The notes below the pieces were generated by a model. The model was not told the DNA's origin, did no database searches, and saw only the letters and a program-made list of their open reading frames with translations. A DNA stretch of 64,000 bases from Tethya wilhelma (lineage: Eukaryota; Porifera; Demospongiae; Tethyida; Tethyidae): assembly GCA_964030475.1 (NCBI GenBank), contig CAXIPT010000001.1, positions 11,499,823 through 11,563,822 on the forward strand. Direction: 5' to 3'. The translations under genes and the position numbers were made by a program. Shown in pieces: positions 22,201 to 34,200 of the stretch; the first letter of the stretch is position 1, and the number at the start of each line of letters is the position of its first letter.

Positions 22201-25200
22201 TTGATAGCTTTCATGAATGTCCATCTGGTGAAATTGGGCAAAGTATGTCAATACGATATAATGTCTTTTTTTTGTTTGTTTTTCATATCTTATACTAAGA
22301 GTTGTTATTTGAAATGTATATATCAAAGACTATGCCATTGCTGTCTTAGCTATGTACACAAGTAGAAAAAACATTAGAAATGTCGTGAACATAGGAATGG
22401 CCATTTAACACTTAGCAGACGGGTTAAATTAATAATCCTTTAAACCCAAAATACGGGTACAAAATTTATACGCGTGTGCAAGCATAAGTGCAACTTCAGC
22501 ACTTTTTTTGGCAGGAAGCTTGTCTCTGTGAACTTTGAACTAGCTGTGCAGACAGGTAAGGTATTGCACTACTTAGATATGAACTACTAACTTAAATCTT
22601 GAAATGGACGTGGCGCTATAGGCTCATAAAGCGACAAAGGTCACGATCACGACCATTGCTTTTAGTAGTTTGCTTTCTCCAGAGTCCTACAGAGCACAAG
22701 GTTAGTACTTTATATATTACTGCAGGGATAGCTAGGCTGTAAGACTATGCCATCGCTTTTGGGATTCAGTTAGGCTAGCTAGCTTTTTGCTCATAAGTCT
22801 GTCATGGTCGTGTTAGTCGCGGTCACGATTTTTGGGTTTAGTTTCTCGTTTTCTCTATGGTGTTAGCTAGTAGAGGCTTAGTACTTGCTATGTTAGTGCA
22901 GCAATAGCTAGACTATATGACCATAGGAAACATGTGAACTAATGGCTGGTTTCTACACAATGATACTTGTAGTAGGTTAATGCCTGGTAAAAAAGATTTT
23001 GTTTCTGTTAAAGGTGTGCATGGCCGTACTCATGTACAAAAGCGTCTTGAATTGTGTAATCTGAAGGAGCTCTACCAACTCTTTAAAGAGAAATTTCCAC
23101 AGCAGAAAATAGGGTTTTCTAAATTTGCAGAACTAAGACCAAGACACTGTGTTTTTGCTGGAGCCAGTGGTCCGCATTCTGTATGTGTATGTACCATACA
23201 CTAGAATGTCAAACTTATGATGGTTGGTGCACAATTACATGAACTCACTTCTTTGAATTCCTCTCTTGACTTACCATTACTGCTTGGCCCAAATGATTTG
23301 TAACCCACCATTACCTGACTGCTATCTTGGAGAATGCAAGGTTTGTCCTGGTATAGACAATATTAAAGAGTATCTTCTCACAGTTTTTGACAAGAACATG
23401 ATAGATAGCATAACATACAAGCAGTGGACTGCTGTGAATCATTCCTCTCTTGTGACAGTATCCCAGAATTCAGATGATATTGTCGACTCATTTCGTGAGA
23501 AACTGGCTTTCTCACTCTTTCGAATTGTTTGATCGGTGCAAGTCTTCACTAAAATCAGATGAGATAATAGTCTGTGCAGATTTTTCAGAAACTATTTGTT
23601 TGTGCTTTAAGATGAAGCACAAGGGTATCACTGGAATAACACTCAAGCCACGGTACACCGTTTTGTTATCTACTTCTGAAAATCACATTCCAGTGAAATC
23701 AGTCACCTTAACTTTGTAGTCATTTTCGATTGTTTAAACCATGATACAATAGCAGTGTACCTGTTTCAAACGAAGTTAGTACTCTTTTTGAAACATAAGC
23801 TTGTGTTTGTTCTGGAGAAAGTTATCTATCTATTCAGATGGATCAGCTGCCCAATATAAAAATTGGAAAAATTTCCTAAATTTATGCTATCACAAGGCTG
23901 ACTTTGGAATAAATGTGGAATGGCACTTTTCAGCAACGTCACATGGAAAGGGTGCTTGCGATGGACGTCTTGCTGCTATGGCAAGCTTGCAGAGGCCTTA
24001 TGCAGTTCAATAATGTCACCGATTGAACTGTATCAGTGGGCTTGTGCAGACTTACCTGGAATCACATTTGAGTACTGTACAGTAGACGAGTATGAGAGTG
24101 AGAAACTAAATCTTGAGAAGCGTTTTGATAACTCCAATACTATTTCAGGAACTCGAAAGCTACACTGCTTTGTACCAAATTCTGGTAATCATGCACTGAA
24201 AATTTCAATAGGTCAACGCTCCAGCCTAATACTTACACATTCAAGCTATTTATACTGCCAGCATGAGAGATAAAATCGTGCACAGACTAGTACAGATGCA
24301 CTGGAAGTATTCACAAAATATGTATATTGGCTAAAATTCTGCACAAAACACTTGTCAGGTTAAGGTCAACACTTACACTGTTTAGTATTCTATTTAATGT
24401 TCACCGGTTTCTTGAGGTATGTAGCAAGTGCTCTCTCCTTCTTTACTGAGAGTGTAAGGTCAAAGGTGAGATCCTGGGAATGAGGCTAAGTTTTTACACA
24501 GTTTTGCCTGGTCAGAAATATCACATGAATGACATAGGGATAGACACTAGGGTTTCAAGGTAGAGAGAGTGGCCAAGCTGGAAACAGATTTAGGACTAAA
24601 ACAAGTTGCAATTGCTGGATATGTATCTTGTGTACATCAAGAATACTGGTGACTAGCCAAGGTGTTGGCTAAAAGTCCTAAGAGTGGAGTAGCTGGAGAT
24701 GGTCATGAAGCTGTCCGGCTTGGACTTGGAAGGAGATATGGGTTTGCTCTCTCCTAAAGATTGTGATAACTGTGAGGTAAGCTTAGCTTGCTTCATCCTC
24801 ACAGATCAAGCAGGTGGTACAGTTACCCTCAAACATCAAATATCCTAACAATATACCATTAACAACTGATTTGACAATTGTAGAACCTCGAACCACAACA
24901 GGCCATTCATACACACTCACACTAATGGAAAGTAAAGAAGCCACAAAAACTCAAATTTTTTAATGACTAATTAATTTCTAACACTTGATACAGTATTATG
25001 ATAATTTATTAATAATACCGATTATGGCAGAACAATGTTAAAACAGAGCAGACATCTACATACATAATCCCATTTAGCTCATGAACACTTAATTTCTCCA
25101 AAACCAATTTTTTTTCCAAATAGTTGTGAATCATTGACAAAAATTAGAAAAAAATTCAAATAACCCGACTTTGTGAAAAGTAGAGTTGATGGGTACGCTT

Positions 25201-28200
25201 ATTGACCTTTAACCTCAAAAACTAACTACACCCACTTGTTACATATCATCTTGAAGCACTTTTCATAGGCTATCAAAAATGCTTTTAAAAAAAAAATTTT
25301 TTTAAAGCTTGTTCCTATCCAAAATTATGATCACTTTTGTGCCATGGAGTACAAGCAAAATTTGGATGTTTGGAGGTTTGGTTCTGCAAAGCCCTACCAC
25401 CTGAGCAGCTAAAACACATTGTGGTTTTATGTTTTCACGCCTAGTCAGGGTTGTCCCAAGAAAATAAAAGTAAAGCGGCACAGCATAAGAAAAAAATCCA
25501 GCTAGGGGTGTCTAGGGCCATGCTCCACAGAAAATTGTGAAGATTAGGCTCTTAAAATATGCAATTTGATCCGTTTTAGACCTGTTATTCTGTGTTGTCA
25601 CTGACTGCATTGTACAATTAATTTTATTTTGTTTATGAAATTACTGAAAGTGAGTAGTTTTACTCCCTTTCCCATTAAGATTTGTAGCCTACAGAATGTC
25701 CGCTAGTTTCTGAGCCAATTTTTCTGCTGAAGCCCTAGTAGAATTGCTTTCACCAGTGTCAAAAAAGCGCTTCATGGCTTCTGCATATGAGTTCGAGGTT
25801 AATACTCCTTGAACCATGTGGTCACTGGCTAGCATGTGGTCAAATTAATTGGAGTCAAAGGTCAATTTGCAAAACAAGTAGTGCACGCTAGCGCGCTCTG
25901 AGGACAACCCTGCTAGTTATGCATGTAACGAATTTCAAAAAAGTCTAATATGGTTATCATGTTGATTACACATGGAATGACCCTAAAGCAACTTATAGCT
26001 GTGGTGGAGTTTTGTATCCATGGGAATAGCAGAATCCGTCGCGAAACACAAGCTTAAATGTCTTGGAAATGGTCATCAATTTGATTTTCACAGTAGCTGA
26101 TGAATTACTAATGAGTATAGAAATCATGGTTGCCATATGGAGAAGGCTCCTTTCCAGAGGAGGTCCGACATTCACGGGCCATTGCATGCTAATTGCATTT
26201 TAAACGTGATCACGTGGTGTCGTTTCCTGGCCGCGTAGCTCACTTTTTTAAAGATTTGTCACAGCTATTCTGACAAAGTATCCAGAGAGAGAAAGATCCC
26301 TAGCCTTTTAAAGGTATGAAAGCATAGAAAGTGTCTCAAGTCAAGACCAGGATATGTAGTCACATGATTTTTTTAATTACGACGATGTCGTATTAATTGG
26401 CTTCTGAAAGTGAGGCCTCTCAGAGAAAATCAGCGCAAGACAGAAGAAAAGAAGATGATGAAGAAATTAGAGGCTGAGCATATTTAGTTCAGTTCTTTAA
26501 TGATGGTTTAGGCCATGTTTTTAGGCTTGTTAGAAGAGAATAAGCTAAAAAGTAGCTTTAGAAACCTTATAATGCCTGGCGCTCATTTTTGTGGAGTTAT
26601 TAGTGTGAATAGTTGTATTGCGCTAACCATTGCTATGTACACTGTACTACCGTACTGGGAATGGAAGGCATGTATCACAGAACTAGTAACATTATTATAG
26701 CTTACAATTTGGAAAAAAATCCAGCTAGGGGTGTCTAGGGCCATGCTCCCCCAAAAATTGTGAAGATTAGGCTCTTAAAATATGCAATTTGATCCGTTTT
26801 AGAGCTGTTATTCTGTGTTGTCACTGACTGCATTGTACAATTAATTTTATTTTGTTTATGAAATTACTGAAAGTGAGTTGTTTAACTCCCTTTCCCATTA
26901 AGATTTGTAGCCTACAGAAAGTCCGCTAGTTTCTGAGCCAATTTTTCTGCTGAAGCCCTAGTAGAATTGCTTTCACCAGTGTCAAAAAAGCGCTTCATGG
27001 CTTCTGCATAATTATGAGCTCGAGGTTAATACTCCTTGAACCATGTGGTCACTGGCTAGCATGTGGTCAAATTAATTGGAGTCAAAGGTCAATTTGCAAA
27101 ACAAGTAGTGCACACTAGTGCGCTCTGAGGACAACCCTGCTAGTTATGCATGTAACGAATTTCAAAAAAGTCTAATATAGGTATCAATATTTCATGTTGA
27201 TTACACATGGAATGACCCTAAAGCAACTTATAGCTATGGTGGAGTTTTGTATCCAGTACTAGTGGGAATAGCAGAATCCTTCACGAAACACAAGCTTAAA
27301 TGTCTTGGAAATGGTCATCAATTTGATTTTCACAGTAGCTGATGAATTACTAATGAGTATAGAAATCATGGTTGCCATATGGAGAAGGCGCCTTTCCAGA
27401 GGAGGTCCGACATCCGCGGGCCATTGCATGCTAATTGCATTTTAAACGTGATCACGTGGTGTCGTTTCCTGGTTGCGTAGCTCACTTTTTTTAAGATTTA
27501 TCACAGCTATTCTGACAAAGTATCCAGAGAGAGAAAGATCCCTAGCCTTTTAAAGGCATGAAAGCATAGAAAGTGTCTCAAGTCAAGACCAGGATATGTA
27601 GTCACATGATTTTTTTAATTACGACGATGTCGGACCTCCTCTTGCGGTTTTTGTCTTGTATATAGCAACTTAAGCTAGAGAGACGAATAACCAATGCCAA
27701 AAGCGGTATTTATTCAAGAATCGGCTTCTGAAAGTGAGGCCTCTCAGAGAAAATCAGCACAAGACAGAAGAAAAAGAAGATGATGAAGAAATTAGAGGCT
27801 GAGCATATTTAGTTCAGTTCTTTAATGATGGTTTAGGCCATGTTTTTAGGCTTGTTAGAAGAGAATAAGCTAAAAAGTAGCTTTAGAAACCTTATAATGC
27901 CTGGCGCTCATTTTTGTGGAGTTATTAGTGTGAATAGTTGTATTGCGCTAACCATTGCTATGTACATTGTACTACCGTACTGGGAATGGAAGACATGTAT
28001 CACAGAACTAGTAATATTTTTATAGCTTACAATTGACTATTTATTATAGATTGCTTTTATTGTTTTGATGTTGTGTGTCTTGTCTGCTGTTCTGGATAGA
28101 ACCAAGACAGTAAAAAAAGACTACCAGAGCTGACATACATCAAAATATGCAGTATGTGCATATGTACTTGTATCTTGCTAGATCTTCGTGATGAAATTCA

Positions 28201-31200
28201 AAGTAAACTTGACAAATTGATTGAACCACCACCAGTTAAAGCACCAAAGCCTCTTCCTAAACCTGATGACGCCCCTAGGAAGAAACGAGGTGGTAGAAGG
28301 TAATTGCCTATTAATTGCACTGCATTTCTTGAGTATTATTGCAATTGTTTTCTAAATAGAGTAAGAAAAATGAAGGAGAGATATAATACTTCTCAAATTC
28401 GAAAGCAAGCTAACAGAATGACATTTGGAGAAGTACGTTGATCATACTTGTAATTCCTAGCCACTCTTCAGCCTCGAGTTTAATTAGCAGAGTTTTCCCA
28501 TGCAAATTGACCTTTGATTCCAATTAATTTGACCATGTCTAAAGCCTGTGGCCACATGGTTCAAGAGCTAACCTAGAGCTCACATACAATAATAATGTGA
28601 CAATTTCATGGCAGCCGATTATTAATCATTTGATCACTATGATTATGACGGCTCTGTTTGAGATGGTGCTATGTACAATTACGAGCCCTTTTAGGATATC
28701 AGTAACAGGAAGATTGTACTTTTTGGTTTCCAGGTTTGGTAGCTTTAGCGTAAGTTTCAAATTACATTACTATATGTAATCTACAAGAGAATTTATAATA
28801 ATTGTGAAGGAATTTTAGGAACCAATCAGGTAGTGTAGTGCAAAACTTTTTGAGGAGTTGATATTTTTTTCAATAGCAGTCTACAATAAGACTCCCAGAA
28901 GTACATATATTTTCTTGGACATTGCCGTTTGTACAGGGCAATAGGGAGTGGCCCTACACATGGGCAGGTGTAAACAAGCAGTTATTTTTACCAGTTCTAG
29001 CTCACATTCAAAACTGGACTAGCTAAAACCATTGTGATATTTGAATAGAATAGGTCAAGCACACAGGTCCAGGCTTGATGCTAAATTTTAGCCCATGGTA
29101 AGACAAAAAGTTGCATACTAAAGCTGTTTTGATGGCTACCTCGGCGTGATGATGGCAACTTTGAAAATGGTTCAAATTAGTACTGGGCATATATAAACCC
29201 CATACTGTTGCTTTTTTGACTACATACTAGTTCTGAAACGGATATTCTGATTATCCGGATATCTGTCAGTGATGCTGTTATCAGATGTAGCAAAAACACA
29301 CAAACGGAACACGTGCTGTTTGCGCATGCGCACTAGTCCACATTCTTGAGGTTTATCCTTTTTCACCACATGTGAAAAATGGCTTCGAGCCCAAGAAGGA
29401 GTGCTGTTTGGGAGTTCTTTGACGAACCAAGGGTAGTCTCTGAGCTAAAAAACGGGAAAGCAATTAAAAAAGTGCAATGCAAGCTATGTGAGCAACAACT
29501 TTCTGATGGTGGTGGAACCAACCTTTCGAGTCACCTTCAAGCTAAGCACCCACAAGAGTACAAGCGAATGATTGACGAAAGTGGCGGCTCGACTTCAAAG
29601 CAAACTACACTGGCAGAAGGAGTTAAAAGATGCTCACCACAGCGTGCTGCTAACATCACTGACCTAAAAGCTCAGTTTGTTTGTTTAGATCTTCGTCCTT
29701 TAAGTGTTGTTGATGGCGAGGGTTTCAAAAGACTAATGACGTTTGTTGAGCTTGAATACAAGGTACCATCTCGTACACACGTGACTAGCGTTTGCCAGAA
29801 GAAGTATGTCACAGTGAAGAATGAGGTGCTAGGACAGCTTAATAATGCTACTCATGTTGCTCTGACATCTGATATTTGGACAAGTCAAGCAGTTCAAGCT
29901 TACATGACAGTGACTTGTCACTTTCTTACTTTAGATTGGAAACTTGAAACCATAGTTCTTTCTACTGCAGAGATGCCTGAGCGACACACTGGCATTAATA
30001 TCAAGGAGAGATTGAAATCAGTAAGCAAAGAGTGGAAAGTCTATGAGAAAGTGGTTGCTGTAGTACATCATTGGGGCGAGCCGGAGCAAGCTCCACACTA
30101 GTGTAGTCAACAGCGAAATTTTGTATAGTCTGGCGTACGTCCTCTGTTTAACTGTAGGTTATGTTTATGACGATCATTGCCTGTTCAGCTTTACAGCGCA
30201 TGCGCGTAGGTCCACGTGTTCATCGTGATTTGCACTTCAGAGATCAGAGAAGTTAGATCAGTGAGTCAGTGACTAAAAAAAGCTGCTGCTAGAGCTGAAA
30301 AGAAAGTAAACTTAAATGCTTGCTGAGTTGGTGCCCTTTTTTTTTTAGGTAAAAGACTCGAAACTGAGCCAATAACCAGAGACTGCAGAGAGACCAAAAT
30401 TAGAGGGGCTGCATGCGTACAGCTGAGTAGAGAAAAGAGGCAAAAAAGAATAGGTATATAGTACTGCTGGCTCAGCCTATACTAGCACATTTACTTGTCT
30501 GTCAGTTCTTGAACAACTAGCAATTGGATCGTGCTTCAGCTTTTGTATTTTTATGTGTGCATGTTGTATAGTTAAGGTAGCATCAATAACTATTCATGTA
30601 ATATACAAGTAACATTATCTTAATCATTAAATTTACTACATAGCAATGATTATGGCTCACCCCTTTGATGTTTAAAAATCGTCACTAGTAATGCATCTAA
30701 TGTGGTTTTAGCTAGTGAGTGGGGTGACCTTCCGTGCTTTGCACACACCCTCCAGTTGGCAGTGAATGCTGGGTTAGGGCTAGCAATCATCAGCAGATTG
30801 ACAAGTTTATGTCTCGAAAGATTGTAGGACATTTCAAACATAGTGCACTAGCAATGACTGCTCTATGAGAGAGACAGAGAGTAATGGACATCCCAGAACA
30901 TAGCCTGATGCAGGATATGGTTACAAGGTGGAACTATACATACTTCATGTATGAACGACTGGCTGAACAGCGGTGGGCAATATATGCTGTCATTCATGAT
31001 AAGAAAGTGACTTCAGCAGACAACCGGCATCTTGACCTTTCGACCGACCAGTGGAATCTTCTCTCACAAATGATTGTGGTCCTTAAGCCACTCCAGATAG
31101 CCACAACTGCTCTTTGCAAGGAAAACAATGCATCTGCATCACTAATATTTCCTGTTGTTAATGGATTGGTGAAGGTCCATCTCAAGAGTAGTGATAGTGA

Positions 31201-34200
31201 TGTAGTAGCTGTTAAACGTTTCAAGGAAGTTGTCATAGATGAGTTGGAAGGACGTTTTCCATTTTATCCTGACAATGTGTCAGTTATTGTCCACGGTACA
31301 ACCACCTGCAATTTTTGACTAGTGAACAACAAAAGGCAGTTCATGTTGTCCTACAAAGTAAAATTGAGGCCTTGTGTGAAAAAGAAAGTACAGAAGAATC
31401 AAGTTCAACATCTGAACTTTCTGAGCCTAAACCAAAAAGAAAGAAGGAAACAGCTATGTCATTTTTGCTTGGTGTCCCTAGTCAGAATGATTGTCCAGCC
31501 ACATGGAAAGATGAACTGTCTGCATTTGAGAGAGAGCCACAGTCTCATCATGATGACAATCCTCTTTTGTGGTGGAAAACCAACGAACATAGATTCCCAA
31601 ATGTAGCAAAGATAGCTCGCAGATACCTCTGTTGTCCTGCAACATCTGTGCCTTCAGAGCGAATTTTCTCAATAGCTGGAAACATAACAAATAAGCGATG
31701 CTCTCTAACTCCTGAAAACGCAAATATGCTCATCTTTTTGAACAAAAACTTGTGAAATTTATTCTCTTTTGTATTATACAGTTATGTTGACTCTTGAGAA
31801 TGTGTACCTGCAATGTATGAACTATTAATACCAACTAACTTTTTGACAAATATCCTGATGAATTTGTAGCAGGACATCCGATATTGAAAAGCAATATGCG
31901 TTTCAGCACTACTACATACATCTAAAACTCTAAGTATCTAAATGCAACAAATCTACAGCTAGAGTATGAATGAAATATAGCTTGCACAAAAACAGAAAAA
32001 AACGCTGTAAACATGAAACACTTACTTTGTCCAGGAAGGGTCCACAGAGCTCTAACCGGTATAGATATGTAGCCCTATACTTGTTCTACAACATACTAAA
32101 GTTTTTACTGTAAGCGCTATAGTTGTAAAGAAAAGGCAGCCATCTTTGTTAGAGATACTTCAAGGCTTCACCAAACATTAATGATATTCATCAAATTCAC
32201 AAATGGTTCAAATCAGTACTCATGGCTGTGATTGTGAATCTGCAACTTCTAGAATCAAGTTCCTACATACTACAGCTACACTTATCTTGAACATGGAATC
32301 CAAAAACCGTTGCACCTTGGAGATGTCAAACTTGGAAAATCAGAAGAAGTGTCAATCAGCTCATTTAAATTGCCTGTTTGACATCATCATTTGGCAGCGC
32401 TAGCAAATTGACCACGTGTGCATAACCACAATACCACGTGCAGTAGTTTGGCCGCATGAGATAACAATATTCATATATCATAAAACATCATTGTGATATG
32501 CTTCCGCTATGAATACGTAGTTTACTACACGCTTCCTTTGTCCAAGAAATTAGGAGTCTTATTGTAGACTGATAGTGCTTGTTAGATTAAGTTAGCAGTA
32601 CGTTCCTATAATATACTCTGAGTAGCCTCGAAAACTAGTCCCTTCCCGCTATGCTGATTGCTAAGCTCGGGGAGGGCCTGGTCTCCAAAATCATGTGAGT
32701 GACGTCAAGGGTAGAACCGTAGTATAACCGTGATTTGCATATGTGGGCAGGCCGAGTAAGAAAGTAAGAAAGTGTAGCCCTGCCACGCAACTCACAGCAC
32801 AAGCCAAGGGAGGTCGATGACAAGCTTACTCCAAGTGTATGAACATAAGTACAGTACAAATTTACTTGTGATTAGTATTTGTACCTGCCTTTTGCTCTTG
32901 CTGTACTGAGTGACATGCAAATACGTGAGTAGTCTGTGACCAACTTTTTCCTGGCCATAGAATTGATGATTCACAAAATAAGCCTAACTAAGCTAAAACA
33001 AGCGCCTTAGAATACAAGCGCTACATTTCTAAACTTGTCTACAAATTTTTTTTGGCCTGAACTAGTGAGCACTTTTAGCGCTAGCTAATTTTGAGTGGGC
33101 GGATAAACCACAGAAAAGATTTCCGCCCACACGCCTGATTTGTGACGTCACTCACGTAATTTTGGAGACCAGGCCCTCCCTACGCTTAAGCATAGTGGGG
33201 AGGGACTGGTTTACGAGGCTATATTCTGAGCACAGCAATAGTAAAATGTTAGGAATAAGCATAAATTGTATTTCCAATGCTAGCAGGATTAATTATACTG
33301 ATTGTTGGTGTTATCTTAACTACCGTATAGTCGGTAAACTTGGCAAGAATTAAATTTGGCGAATTAGCGAATTATTCTTCAAATCCCCAAATTAAAAATC
33401 GCCAAACAGTTTAATATGCACGTGCGCCCATATAAACTATGCAACGTACGGAATTGAATCACCAAGTTAAAAATCGCCAATTACCCCAAAGCGGGAATTC
33501 GCCAAATTTTAAGCCCCCCAAATTTACCCGCTATACGGTATATTGTATGATGATTAGATCGAATCAGATGCTTACCAAGAAGATCTCAGTTTTTCAACTG
33601 GCCAGCTTGGCAAAGGTGGGGTAGCTGGACCTGTGCGGGGACCCGTGGTTGATAAGAAGACACAAGTGTCCATTTCAAGGAGGTTGCAGGTATTTAAGCT
33701 ATATATTGGGTTAGAATTTTCTCTATAATGTATTTGTTTAATGCAAATACAGAGACAACTACATAGGGCTCAAGTATTTGGTGGTAAAACATCAGTGCGT
33801 GGTATGGCTTCAGGTACTGCCTCTAGTGTTGCATTTACACCACTTCAGGTAACTATTTTCTACGACTGAAAATATGTACTAGTATATACCATATAGCTCT
33901 AAATTTTTGTGGTTCAAAAAGTTCGTGAACAGTCTGTCTTTGCCGTTTTGAGATAAATTACGATGTCTAAAATTATATACAATTTTGGTGGAGAAAATTT
34001 TTGTGATATACAGTCAAATCACGAAAATATTACACCACGAAAATTTGGAACTATATGGTATGCTGAGGGTACTGAGGAATGGCATGAATGTCTCATATTA
34101 TGTGCAGTATGTAGTGTATATCCCACTAATGGTAATAGTATAACTTATATGTAGTTGTGCATAGCAGTGCAAAATCATGCTGATTTGCACAGTTGCAAGC

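Larger units (their letters stand above)
29220..31919 (+). mobile_element. hAT transposon with 8-bp TSD
   Basis: The element spans 29228-31911. Its terminal inverted repeats start TAGTTCTGAAACGGATATT on the left and TAGTGCTGAAACGCATATT on the right (complement), flanked by the exact 8-bp duplication CTACATAC (29220-29227 and 31912-31919), the hAT signature. It encodes a BED-finger transposase in two blocks separated by a secondary insertion. It lies in the 5.1-kb PRPF31 intron, in the same orientation as the gene. Confidence 0.92.

Noticed and set aside
26515..26700. Two near-identical 61-codon frames (26515 and 27840) as paralogous genes
   Set aside because: They are the same dispersed non-coding repeat inside the tandem duplication.
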